A DNA stretch of 64,000 nucleotides from positions 930,001-994,000 of the forward strand of contig NZ_CP139715.1 of assembly GCF_034377285.1 (NCBI RefSeq), written 5' to 3'. The translations under genes and the position numbers were made by a program. The first letter of the stretch is position 1. Each line of letters opens with the position of its first letter. Source of the stretch: Thalassobaculum sp. OXR-137. GTDB lineage: Bacteria > Pseudomonadota > Alphaproteobacteria > Thalassobaculales > Thalassobaculaceae. Below are positions 35,518 to 44,301 of this stretch, in pieces. The notes below the pieces were generated by a model, which searched no databases, had not been told where the DNA came from, and was given only the letters and a program-made list of their open reading frames with translations.

Positions 35518-35964
35518 TCACCGGTTCAGGGCTTCGAGGAGCTGCACGTTGGTGCGCTCCAGACGGGCGGCCAGCTCGCGCATGATCTCGATGGAGATCT
35601 GCGGGAATTCGCTGACCAGGCGGAAGAACAGCTCCTTGGTGATGCGCAGGGTGATCAGCTTGCCGGTCGCTTCCACCGACGCGGTGCGCGGCACGTCGCA
35701 CAGGATGGCGATTTCGCCGACCACGTCGCCCTTGCCCAGTTCGGCGACCTGGATCTCTCCGCTGTCGGTGCGGATGCGGACCGACGCCTCGCCGTCGATG
35801 ATGATGTAGGCCGCATCGCCGATATCGCCCTGCTGGAACAGGCGCTGGCCGTTCTGATAGGTCAGGCGCTCCGACGTGAAGGCCAGCAGCTTCAGCTTCG
35901 ACGGCTCGATCTTCGCGAAGAGCGGTATCTTGCGAAGCAGTTCCACCTCTTCATTGAGGCTCAT
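35518..35964 (-). CDS. Cyclic-nucleotide-binding domain protein
   Basis: A 148-residue stand-alone cNMP-binding domain, without the DNA-binding helix-turn-helix of Crp/Fnr regulators. LLRKIPLFAKIEPSKLKLLAF begins the fold; the phosphate-binding cassette GEIAILCDVPRTASV keeps the ribose Glu (E84) and the phosphate Arg (R93), so real cAMP/cGMP-type binding is plausible. The C-terminal helix (PQISIEIMRELAARLERTNVQLLEAL) may mediate dimers. GGAGGG precedes the ATG. 69 bases downstream of the degenerate ABC gene, it may be its regulatory subunit. Confidence 0.88.
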   Translation of the reverse strand: MSLNEEVELLRKIPLFAKIEPSKLKLLAFTSERLTYQNGQRLFQQGDIGDAAYIIIDGEASVRIRTDSGEIQVAELGKGDVVGEIAILCDVPRTASVEATGKLITLRITKELFFRLVSEFPQISIEIMRELAARLERTNVQLLEALNR

Positions 35965-36033
35965 GGCGACCCTCCTTCATGGACCGGGCCCAGGACACAA
36001 GGTGGAGCGGACGCGAACATTGTGAAACCCCCC

Positions 36034-38673
36034 TCAATTTCGCGCAGCAATTTCGTGGAACACCCGACCCTCACGGTCAAGCTCCTCGACCGTCCCGGTT
36101 TCCGCCAGCCGGCCACCCCGCATCACCGAGAGGACCGGGAACAGACGCGCGATATCGGGACGCTGGGTCGACCAGATCACCGTGCGCTCCGCCATGGCCT
36201 CCAGGATATTGGCGACGAGGCGGCGCTGGGCGGCGGCGTCGAAGGTGGCGACCGCGTCGTTCAGCACCAGGATGTCGGGCCGGCGCAGCAGGGCGCGGGC
36301 GATGCCGATCTTCTGCCGCTGCACCGAGGACAGCTTGGCGCCGGCGATGCCGACCTCGAAATCGAGGCCGACCTCCATCACCGTCGGCCGCAGGTCCAGA
36401 TCGTCGAGCACCGAGCCGATCAGCGCGCCGACCCGGGCGACGCTGTCGGCCTGCCCGTAGGCGATCTTGCCGAACAGGATGTTGTCCTGGAGCGAGGCGG
36501 CGGCGTTGTAGGCGTCGGCGCTGAAGAAGGCGACGGATCCCTGCAGCTCGGCCGGCAGGTCGCGGGCGAAGGCGGCGCGGGCCTCCAGAATGCGGGACTG
36601 GATGTCGCCGTCGAGCATGCCCAGGCGGTGGCGGGCCGGGATCAGCTTGAACGGCAGCGACAGCAACCGGGCGCGATCCTCTTCCGGCACCTTGTCCAGG
36701 CCGATGCGCTCGACCCGGTTCAGCAGCGCCTGGAATTCCGGCAGGTCGTCGGGCGAGATGAAACTGAACTGACCGAAGAACTCGTGGTCGGACGGCAGGT
36801 CGGCGAACAGCTCCACCATGGTGGACGCCACGTCGCGGCCCATCTTCAGCAGATCGTCGGTCAGGCCGACGCTCGCCAGCGTGCTGCGCACATAGGGATG
36901 GGCGGCGATGGTCTCCGGCTGGAACGCCGGACCGACGGGCGTGCCGAACAGCAGGTTCTCCGCCATCGTCGCGTTGGTGTTGTAGCGGTCGGCGGCGAAC
37001 GGCTCGACCAGGTCGACCATCTGCGGGTCGTCGGCCAGCCGCTCGGCGAACGACCGGCGCGCCGCAAGGATCCGCTCGGCGATCTGCGGGCGGGCCTCCG
37101 GATCGATGGTGCCGCGCAGGCCGAGGCCGTAGCAGCCGTCGTCCAGCTCCACCAGGGCGAGGTCCGAGACGATGCGGGCGACCAGCCCGTCGCCGTCGCC
37201 CAGCGCTTCTGGGTCGACCCACGGACCGCCCGCATCGTCGGTGGAGTTCGCCGCCTGGGCCGCGGTCTCCAGGGCGGCGCGGATCGCCGGATCGTCCCGG
37301 GCCGGGCCGGTCGGCCGGTGCATCACCCCGAGCAGCAGGTTCTCGCGGATGGTCGAGCTGAACACGTAGGTCGACGGCCCCACATACCCCATGCGCCGTC
37401 CGGTGATCGCCTCCGGCAGGGTCTGCAGGTCCGCCTGACCAATGGTGATCTTGCCGCTGGTCGGATGCATCAGCCGGGCGATGGTCATCGCCAGCGCCTC
37501 GCTGCCGCCGCCGCCCGTCCCGAACAGGGCCATATGCGTGCCCGGCGGCACGGCCAGCGCCACGCCTTCGAACTGCACGTCGCCGTCGTCGTCCACCAGG
37601 CCGAGATTGCTGGTCCGTAGTTCGCCGTCCAGCGGCTGTGGGGTCTCCGGCTCGGCCACCAGCGTCTCCGCCGGCGTCATGTCGGTCAGGTCGAACTGGT
37701 CGATCACCTGCTCGTACTTGATGCGGGCGTCTTCCTTCTGCTGATAGTAGTTCAGCAGTTCCTTCCAGGGCGCCGAGAGGTCCTTGTAGGCCGCCAGCAC
37801 GGCGACCAGCGCGCCGAGCGACAGGCTGCCCATGATCACCAGATACCCGCCGATCGCGTAGAAGAAGAACGGGGTGAGCTGGGCGATGAAGTTGTTCAGG
37901 AACTTGATGACGAACTTGCGCCGGTAGATCTCGAAGCGGATGTCGTAGATCACCCCGAGCTGGGCGGAGAACCGGGCGAGCATCAGCCGGGCCAGGTTGT
38001 TGGCGTGGATCTCCTGGACGCCGGAGATCGTCTCGCCGATGCGGTCCGACAGGACCCGGACCGTACGGACCCGTTGCTTGCCGAGCGCGTTCACCCGGCG
38101 CTGCAGCTTGGGGATCACATAGGCCTGCACCGGCGACAGGGCGATGGCCGCCGCCCCCAGGATCGGGTCCTGCATGAACATGAAGAACAGGATGGTGATC
38201 AGCGTCCCGCCCTGAAACGCCGGCAACGAGATGGAATCGCCGATGAAGCCGCCCAGGGGTTCGACCTCCTGGGTGACCATCGGGATGATCTCGCCCTGGC
38301 TGACCCGGCGAAAATGCGGGAGCGGAAACCGCAGGATGCGGGTGTAGAGCTCGTAGCGCAGTCGGCGCAGCATCAGCTCGCCCAGGCGGCCGCGATAGAC
38401 GTTGATCCAGTATTTGAAGCCGCCGTTGATGAAGACCAGAACCAGGAACAGTCCCGACAGGGTCCACAGATACTCGAGTTGCTGGAACTCGATGCCGAGG
38501 AAGGTGACAGGGAACTCGGTCTGTCCCTTCGCACCCAGCGCCTCGTTGACGATGCGCTTGGGAAGGTCGAGCGAATAATAAAGAAACGGGAACGAAATGA
38601 ATGTCATCACGAGCAGGATGATCTGCTCGCGTTTCGAATAGCGCAGAATGAAGCGGTAGATCGTGGATTCCAT
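36034..38673 (-). CDS. ABC-exporter-like protein with degenerate ATPase domain and a large repeated insertion
   Basis: The ATG at 38673 gives 879 residues. Residues 1-320 form a six-helix ABC-exporter membrane domain. From 365 comes an ABC-type domain that has lost its motifs: Walker A is GTGGGGS (385-391; Lys replaced by Ser), the Q-loop reads YVGPST, the signature is LSSVQ (781-785), Walker B is ILVLND (801-806; Asp to Asn, Glu to Asp), and the H-loop His is Gln (WSTQRPD). About 280 residues (450-730) are inserted between the Q-loop and the signature, with repeats of an xENLLFG element. ATP hydrolysis is not expected. First gene of a unit with the cNMP-binding and methyltransferase genes. 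A helical scaffold or gated transporter is possible. Confidence 0.8.
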   Translation of the reverse strand: MESTIYRFILRYSKREQIILLVMTFISFPFLYYSLDLPKRIVNEALGAKGQTEFPVTFLGIEFQQLEYLWTLSGLFLVLVFINGGFKYWINVYRGRLGELMLRRLRYELYTRILRFPLPHFRRVSQGEIIPMVTQEVEPLGGFIGDSISLPAFQGGTLITILFFMFMQDPILGAAAIALSPVQAYVIPKLQRRVNALGKQRVRTVRVLSDRIGETISGVQEIHANNLARLMLARFSAQLGVIYDIRFEIYRRKFVIKFLNNFIAQLTPFFFYAIGGYLVIMGSLSLGALVAVLAAYKDLSAPWKELLNYYQQKEDARIKYEQVIDQFDLTDMTPAETLVAEPETPQPLDGELRTSNLGLVDDDGDVQFEGVALAVPPGTHMALFGTGGGGSEALAMTIARLMHPTSGKITIGQADLQTLPEAITGRRMGYVGPSTYVFSSTIRENLLLGVMHRPTGPARDDPAIRAALETAAQAANSTDDAGGPWVDPEALGDGDGLVARIVSDLALVELDDGCYGLGLRGTIDPEARPQIAERILAARRSFAERLADDPQMVDLVEPFAADRYNTNATMAENLLFGTPVGPAFQPETIAAHPYVRSTLASVGLTDDLLKMGRDVASTMVELFADLPSDHEFFGQFSFISPDDLPEFQALLNRVERIGLDKVPEEDRARLLSLPFKLIPARHRLGMLDGDIQSRILEARAAFARDLPAELQGSVAFFSADAYNAAASLQDNILFGKIAYGQADSVARVGALIGSVLDDLDLRPTVMEVGLDFEVGIAGAKLSSVQRQKIGIARALLRRPDILVLNDAVATFDAAAQRRLVANILEAMAERTVIWSTQRPDIARLFPVLSVMRGGRLAETGTVEELDREGRVFHEIAARN

Positions 38674-38914
38674 CGCCCCGGTGACCTGTATCCTCGACCT
38701 GGAATGCTGGGATCGCCCCGCCGCGGTCCGCCGCCCTCTTCCCCCGGCGCGCCGCGAGGGTCGATCTTGCGGCGGAAGGCCGATCGGTGCAATGGCAAGC
38801 TGCGTCAAAAGGTTACCATTTCTCGGGAAGACGCTATGTGCCATAGTGCGGCCCACATCGGCCTCCGCCAGAATCTCCACATTTTCGGGCAGCGATGACA
38901 GCGACGGGGAACCC

Positions 38915-40165
38915 ATGACCAAGACCAAGGCCCCCGCGCCCGCCAGGCCGCTCGCGGACGGCTCGGCAGCCCGGATCCTCATGTACAGCCATGACACGAT
39001 GGGGCTGGGGCATTTGCGCCGGTGCCGTGCCATCGCCCATGCCCTGGTCGAGGATCATCCGGGCCTGTCGGTGCTGATCCTGTCGGGCTCGCCGATCATC
39101 GGAAGTTTCGATTTCCGCACCCGGGTCGATTTCGTCCGCATTCCCGGCGTCATCAAGCTGCGCAACGGCGACTACACCTCGCTCTCCCTGCATCTCGACA
39201 TCGAGGAGACGGTGGCCCTGCGCAGCGCCATCATCCGCCACACCGCCGAGGTGTTCGATCCCGACCTGTTCATCGTCGACAAGGAACCGCTCGGCCTGCG
39301 CGGCGAGGTCAAGGACACGCTGGAACTGCTGAAGGAGCGCGGCACGCCGCTGGTCCTGGGCATGCGCGACGTGATGGACGAGCCCGAACAGCTGGAGCAG
39401 GAGTGGGAGCGCAAGAAGGTGCTGCCGGCGCTCCAGGACCTCTACGACGAGGTCTGGGTCTACGGCGTGAAGGAGGTCTGCGATCCGTATGAGGGTCTGG
39501 ACATCCCGGCCGAGATCAAGCTGAAGACCCGCTATACCGGCTATCTGCGCCGCTCGGTCTCGCGGGCGCCGAGCCCGTCCTCCGCCCTGCCCTTCGGCGA
39601 CGATCCGTTCATCCTGGTGACCGCAGGCGGCGGCGGCGACGGCGAGCAGGTGATGGACTGGGTGCTGCGCGCCTATGAGGAGGACCAGCAGCTTCCCTAT
39701 CCGGCCCTGCTGGTGCTCGGCCCCTTCATGGTCCAGGAGCAGCAGCACGAGTTCATGGAGCGGGCGAGCAAGCTCGACCGGGTGGAGGCGATCACCTTCG
39801 ACAGCCGGATCGAGACGCTCATGGCCCGCTGCGCCGGCATGGTGGCGATGGGCGGCTACAACACGTTCTGCGAGATCCTGTCCTTCGACAAACGGTCGAT
39901 CGTCGTGCCCCGGACCGAGCCGCGCCTGGAGCAGTTCATCCGTGCCCGGCGGGCCGAGGAGCTGGGTCTGCTGCGCATGCTGGTGGACGACGGCGACCGC
40001 GATCCCAAGCGCATGGCCGCCGCCCTGCGCGAGCTGCCTGGCCAGAAGATCCCGTCCCAGGCCAAGGCCCTGGCCATGCTGAACGGGTTGGACCAGGTCG
40101 GCAGGCTGACCGACCGCTGGATCGAAGAGCGGCGGCGCTCCAAATCGGCACGCCGGACGGCCTGA
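38915..40165 (+). CDS. COG4671/MurG-like glycosyltransferase
   Basis: 416 residues from the ATG at 38915. A Rossmann-type GT-B N-terminal half starts RILMYSHDTMGLGHLRRCRAIAHAL, the glycine-rich entry of MurG-like enzymes. The C-terminal half has FILVTAGGGGDGEQVMDWVL, DSRIETLMARCAGMVAMGGYNTFCEILSF and VPRTEPRLEQFIRARRAEELG, the donor-nucleotide-binding pattern. Sugar donor and acceptor are unknown. It starts 241 bases from the divergent ABC-like gene and is followed two bases later by the first GT4 gene. A homologous gene occurs at 43144. Confidence 0.85.
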   Translation: MTKTKAPAPARPLADGSAARILMYSHDTMGLGHLRRCRAIAHALVEDHPGLSVLILSGSPIIGSFDFRTRVDFVRIPGVIKLRNGDYTSLSLHLDIEETVALRSAIIRHTAEVFDPDLFIVDKEPLGLRGEVKDTLELLKERGTPLVLGMRDVMDEPEQLEQEWERKKVLPALQDLYDEVWVYGVKEVCDPYEGLDIPAEIKLKTRYTGYLRRSVSRAPSPSSALPFGDDPFILVTAGGGGDGEQVMDWVLRAYEEDQQLPYPALLVLGPFMVQEQQHEFMERASKLDRVEAITFDSRIETLMARCAGMVAMGGYNTFCEILSFDKRSIVVPRTEPRLEQFIRARRAEELGLLRMLVDDGDRDPKRMAAALRELPGQKIPSQAKALAMLNGLDQVGRLTDRWIEERRRSKSARRTA

Positions 40166-40167
40166 CC

Positions 40168-41466
40168 ATGACCCTGATCGCCGAGAACGACGCGGCGGGC
40201 CGCGGGGGCCTTCCCGGCAAGGTCGGAATCGTGCTGAAAGGCTATCCCCGCCTGTCGGAGACCTTCATCGCCCAGGAGATCCTGGGCCTGCAGGAGCGCG
40301 GGCTGGATTTCCGCATCATCTCGCTGCGCCATCCCACCGACAAGGCGACCCACCCGGTGCACGACGCGATCGCAGCACCGGTGGACTACCTGCCGGAATA
40401 CCTGACCGACGACCTGCGCCGGGTCCGGCGCGGCTGGGCGGCGGCGCGCCGCCTGCCGGGATACGGCAAGGCGCTGCGGACCTGGCTGCGCGACCTGATG
40501 CGCGATCCGACGCCGAACCGGGGCCGACGCTTCGGCCAGGCTTGCGTCCTGGCGGCCGAACTGGATCCGTCGATCACCCATCTCTACGCCCATTTCCTGC
40601 ACACCCCCGCCTCGGTCGCGCGCTATGCCGCGATGATGCGCGGGATCACCTGGTCGGTGTCGGCCCATGCCAAGGACATCTGGACCACCCCGGCCTGGGA
40701 GAAGCGGGAGAAGCTCGCCGATGCCGACTGGGCGGTGACCTGCACGGCGATCGGCGCGCGCCACCTGGCCGACCTCGCCCCCGAGCCGGCCCGGGTCAGC
40801 CTGCTGTATCACGGGCTCGACGCGTCCGGCTTTCCGCCGCCCGGCCCGCGCTCCAAGCGCGACGGCCGCGACCCCGACGCCCCGGTCATCATCGTGTCGG
40901 TCGGGCGGGCGGTGCAGAAGAAGGGCTATGACGACGTGCTCGCCGCCCTGCGGGCGCTGCCGGACGGCGTGAACTGGCGCTTCATCCATATCGGCGGGGG
41001 CGCCCTCGCCTTCCGGCTGAAGCAGGCGGCCGACATCATGGGCCTGTCCGACCGGATCGAGTGGCGCGGCGCCCAGCCCCGCTCGGGCGTGATCGAGGCC
41101 CTGGCCGAAGCCGACATCTTCGTCCTCGCCAGCAAGATCGCCCCGGACGGCGACCGCGACGGCCTGCCCAACGTGCTGATGGAAGCCCAGCTCATGACCC
41201 TGCCGGTGGTGGCCACCTCGGTCTCCGCCATCCCCGAGCTGATCGACGACCGGGTCAACGGCCGGCTGGTGAAGCCGGGGGATCACCCGGCCCTGGCCAA
41301 GGCGCTGGAGGATCTGATCGGCGATCCGTCCGCCCGGCTGCGGCTGGCGGCGGCCGGGCGCGCCCGGGTCATCACCGAGTTCTCCGCCGATGCGGGGATC
41401 GACCGGCTGGCGGCAAAATTCGGCCTGCCGTCCGCACGGGCCGAGGGCCGGCCCGACGCGGCGTGA
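40168..41466 (+). CDS. GT4-family glycosyltransferase
   Basis: 432 residues. The N-terminal GT-B domain includes LKGYPRLSETFIAQEILGL, typical of exopolysaccharide GT4 enzymes, and SVSAHAKDIW. The C-terminal donor-binding domain has IVSVGRAVQKKGYDDVLAAL, HIGGGALAF, the E-x7-E region ASKIAPDGDRDGLPNVLMEAQLMTLPVVATSVSAIPEL. Retaining transfer of a nucleotide sugar is expected; the sugar is unknown. Stop overlaps the next GTG start. Confidence 0.9.
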   Translation: MTLIAENDAAGRGGLPGKVGIVLKGYPRLSETFIAQEILGLQERGLDFRIISLRHPTDKATHPVHDAIAAPVDYLPEYLTDDLRRVRRGWAAARRLPGYGKALRTWLRDLMRDPTPNRGRRFGQACVLAAELDPSITHLYAHFLHTPASVARYAAMMRGITWSVSAHAKDIWTTPAWEKREKLADADWAVTCTAIGARHLADLAPEPARVSLLYHGLDASGFPPPGPRSKRDGRDPDAPVIIVSVGRAVQKKGYDDVLAALRALPDGVNWRFIHIGGGALAFRLKQAADIMGLSDRIEWRGAQPRSGVIEALAEADIFVLASKIAPDGDRDGLPNVLMEAQLMTLPVVATSVSAIPELIDDRVNGRLVKPGDHPALAKALEDLIGDPSARLRLAAAGRARVITEFSADAGIDRLAAKFGLPSARAEGRPDAA

Positions 41467-42560
41467 GGATCGCCTTCCACGCCCCTCTGAAGACCCCGGA
41501 TTCGGCCGTCCCCTCCGGGGATCGACAGGTCGCGCGCCTGCTGATGGCCGCCCTCGCCCAAGCCGGCCACCAGGTCGATCTCGCCACCCGGCTGCGCACC
41601 CGCGACGGCACCGGCGACGTCACCCGGCAGGCCCGGCTGGCCGAGCTCGGAACCCGGCTGGCGGGGCGCTACCTGCGGCTGGTCGCCGAAGGCCGGCGGC
41701 CGCGCCCGGACCTCTGGTTCACCTATCACCTCTACTACAAGGCGCCCGACCTGATCGGGCCGTTGGTCGCCTCGGCACTGGGCATCCCCTATGTGGTCGC
41801 CGAGGCGTCGGTGGCCCATAAGCGGGCCGGCGGTCCCTGGGACCAGGGACACCGGGCGACCCTGACCGCCCTCGCCCGCGCCGATCTCGTGATCGGGCTG
41901 AATCCCCATGACCGGGTGCTGGTGCAGCCCTGCCTGAAGGACGGCGCGCACTATCTCGACCTGCCACCGTTCCTGGAGGTCGAGGGCCCGCCCCCGCCCG
42001 AGCGGCCGGACCGCCCGGCGGAACTGCTGGCGGTCGGCATGATGCGGGCGGGCGACAAGCTGGCCTCCTACCGGGTGCTGGGCGAGGCCCTCGTCCGGGT
42101 GCCCGGCGACTGGCGGCTGACCGTGGTCGGAGACGGCCCCGCCAGGGCGGAGGTGGAGGCGGCCCTGGCCCCGGTGGCCGGGCGGGTGACCTGGCGCGGT
42201 GCCCTGGACGCGGCCGAATTGGAGGCCGCCTATCGGGCCGCCGACCTGCTGGTCTGGCCCGCCGTGAACGAGGCCTACGGCATGGCCCTGCTGGAGGCCC
42301 AGGCGGCGGGTCTGCCGGTGGTGGCCGGCGATACCGGCGGGGTGTCCGCCATCGTGCGGGACGGCGAGACGGGGCTGCTGGTCCCGGTGGGCGCGCCCGA
42401 TCCCTTCGCCGAGGCGGTGGCCGGCCTGGTGCAGGACTCCGCGCGACGTCGCGCCCTGGGCGCCAACGCCGCCGCCGTCACCCGGACCGAGCACGGCCTG
42501 CCCGCTGCCGCGGCGACCCTGGACGCGGCATTGCGGCCGCTGGTGGAGCGGGCGCGATGA
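41463..42560 (+). CDS. GT4-family glycosyltransferase
   Basis: GTG at 41463 overlaps the preceding stop (GTGA); 365 residues. The N-terminal part is RIAFHAPLKTPDSAVPSGDRQVARLLMAAL. The C-terminal half shows LAVGMMRAGDKLASYRVLGEAL, VVGDGPARAEVEAAL and the GT4 signature WPAVNEAYGMALLEAQAAGLPVVAGDTGGV. Acceptor and donor unknown. It is coupled to genes on both sides, placing it in one glycan-assembly transcription unit. Confidence 0.9.
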   Translation: MRIAFHAPLKTPDSAVPSGDRQVARLLMAALAQAGHQVDLATRLRTRDGTGDVTRQARLAELGTRLAGRYLRLVAEGRRPRPDLWFTYHLYYKAPDLIGPLVASALGIPYVVAEASVAHKRAGGPWDQGHRATLTALARADLVIGLNPHDRVLVQPCLKDGAHYLDLPPFLEVEGPPPPERPDRPAELLAVGMMRAGDKLASYRVLGEALVRVPGDWRLTVVGDGPARAEVEAALAPVAGRVTWRGALDAAELEAAYRAADLLVWPAVNEAYGMALLEAQAAGLPVVAGDTGGVSAIVRDGETGLLVPVGAPDPFAEAVAGLVQDSARRRALGANAAAVTRTEHGLPAAAATLDAALRPLVERAR

Positions 42561-43147
42561 CCCGGCTCGCCCTGCTGCGCCACGGCCCGACCGCGTGGAA
42601 CGCCGAGAAGCGGCTGCAGGGCCGGGCCGACCAGCCGCTCTCCCCGGACGGCGAGGCGCAGGTGCGCACCTGGACCCTGCCGCCGGATCTCTCCGGTTTC
42701 CGCTGGCTGACCAGCCCGCTGATCCGCGCCCGGCGCACCGCCGCGCTGATCGGCGTGGAAGCAACGGAGGAGCCCGCCGCCATCGAGCTCGATTTTGGCG
42801 CCTGGGAGGGCCGCCGCCTGTCGGAGATCCGGGCGGAGGACCCGGACGGCACGGCGGCGAACGAGGCCCGCGGGGTGGACTTCACCCCCCCCGGCGGCGA
42901 GAGCCCGCGCGCCGTGCAGGCCCGGCTCGCCCCGCTGCTCGCCAAGCTGGCGGCGGAGGACAGGGACACGGGGATCGTCACCCATAAAGGCGTCATCCGC
43001 GCCCTGTTGTCCCTGGCCACCGGATGGCCGATGGTCGATAAGCCGCCGGTGAAACTGTTCTGGGACCGGGTGCATTTGTTCGACCTCGCCGCCGACGGCA
43101 CGCCGCGCCTGACCCAGCCCAACCTGCCCCTGAAGGCCGACCGATGA
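42557..43147 (+). CDS. Histidine phosphatase (phosphoglycerate mutase-like) family protein
   Basis: 196 residues. The phospho-acceptor histidine is H9 in LALLRHGPTAWN; the rest of the phosphate pocket is LTSPLIRARRTAALIG, FGAWEGRRL, and the second His in IVTHKGVIRALL. Such proteins dephosphorylate sugar phosphates, alpha-ribazole phosphate or others. Its place between two glycosyltransferase genes, with four-base overlaps on both sides, suggests a sugar-phosphate or glycan-intermediate substrate. Confidence 0.88.
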   Translation: MTRLALLRHGPTAWNAEKRLQGRADQPLSPDGEAQVRTWTLPPDLSGFRWLTSPLIRARRTAALIGVEATEEPAAIELDFGAWEGRRLSEIRAEDPDGTAANEARGVDFTPPGGESPRAVQARLAPLLAKLAAEDRDTGIVTHKGVIRALLSLATGWPMVDKPPVKLFWDRVHLFDLAADGTPRLTQPNLPLKADR

Positions 43148-44301
43148 CCCGACCTGTCGTCATGCTCTACGTCCAGAACCTGCTCGGCATCGGCCATCTG
43201 CGCCGGGCCGCGGCGGTGGCCCGGGCCCTGGTGACGGCCGGCGCCGACGTGGCCTTCGTGTCGGGCGGGATGCCGGTGCCGCACCTGCCGCTCGGCGGGG
43301 CGAAGATGGTGCAGCTCCCGCCGATCCGCACCGAGGACGGCAACTTCAAGGTGCTGCTGGACGAGACCGACAAGCCGGTCGACGACGCGTTCCGCGACGC
43401 CCGGCGCGACCGGCTGCTCGCCCTGTTCGAGGAGCTGCGGCCGGCGGCCCTGATCACCGAGCTGTTCCCGTTCGGCCGCCGGCAGATGCGCTTCGAGCTG
43501 ATCCCGCTGCTGGAACGGGCGCGGCAGGCCGACTGGCACCCTCAGGTCTTCTCCTCCATGCGCGACATCCTGGTCACCAAGCCGCGGCGCGACCGCAACC
43601 AGGAGATCGTCGATACCCTCAACGCCTATTACGACGCCGCCCTGATCCATTCCGACCCGGAGCTGATCCGGCTGGACCGCACCTTCCCCATGGCCGCCGA
43701 GATCACGGTGGAGCAGCACTACACCGGCTATGTGGTCAACGCCGACGACATCGCCGTGCCGGAGGCCGATCCGGCGGCGACCGGCGAGGTGCTGGTCTCC
43801 GCCGGCGGCGGCGCGGTGGGCGACCGGTTCATGCCGGCGGTGGCGCGGCTGATCCCCGACCTGCCCCTGGCCGACCGGCCCTGGCGGCTGGTGACCGGCC
43901 ATCACATGCCCGCCTCCGCCCTGGCGCAGATCGAGGCCGCCGTGCCGGCCAACGCGGTGATCGAGCGCAGCGTGCCTAACCTGCCCGAGCTGATGGCCGG
44001 CGCCGCCCTGTCGGTCTCCCAGGCCGGCTACAACACCCTGCTGGAGCTGCTGGCCGCGCGCACCCGGGCGGTGGTCGTGCCCTACGAGGGCGGGGTGGAG
44101 ACCGAGCAGCGGCTGCGCGCCGACCTGCTGGCCGATGTCGGCGCCCTGGAAGTGGTGGCCGAGGACGATCTCTCCGCCGAGACGCTGGGGGCGGCGATGG
44201 AGCGGGCCCGGGCACGGTCGCGCGACGCGGTGCCGAGCGTCGATCTGGACGGCGCGCGCAAGACCGCCGCCTATGTCATGGACCGCCTCGTCCGGCGATG
44301 A
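43144..44301 (+). CDS. COG4671/MurG-like glycosyltransferase
   Basis: 385 residues, homologous in layout to the protein from 38915. VVMLYVQNLLGIGHLRRAAAVARAL opens the GT-B fold; EITVEQHYTGYVVN lies at the domain junction; VLVSAGGGAVGDRFMPAVARL and NLPELMAGAALSVSQAGYNTLLELLAARTRAVVVPYEGG carry the donor-binding signature. Having two relatives at the two ends of the cluster suggests successive transfers in one pathway. Overlaps neighbours by four bases at each end. Confidence 0.85.
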   Translation: MTRPVVMLYVQNLLGIGHLRRAAAVARALVTAGADVAFVSGGMPVPHLPLGGAKMVQLPPIRTEDGNFKVLLDETDKPVDDAFRDARRDRLLALFEELRPAALITELFPFGRRQMRFELIPLLERARQADWHPQVFSSMRDILVTKPRRDRNQEIVDTLNAYYDAALIHSDPELIRLDRTFPMAAEITVEQHYTGYVVNADDIAVPEADPAATGEVLVSAGGGAVGDRFMPAVARLIPDLPLADRPWRLVTGHHMPASALAQIEAAVPANAVIERSVPNLPELMAGAALSVSQAGYNTLLELLAARTRAVVVPYEGGVETEQRLRADLLADVGALEVVAEDDLSAETLGAAMERARARSRDAVPSVDLDGARKTAAYVMDRLVRR

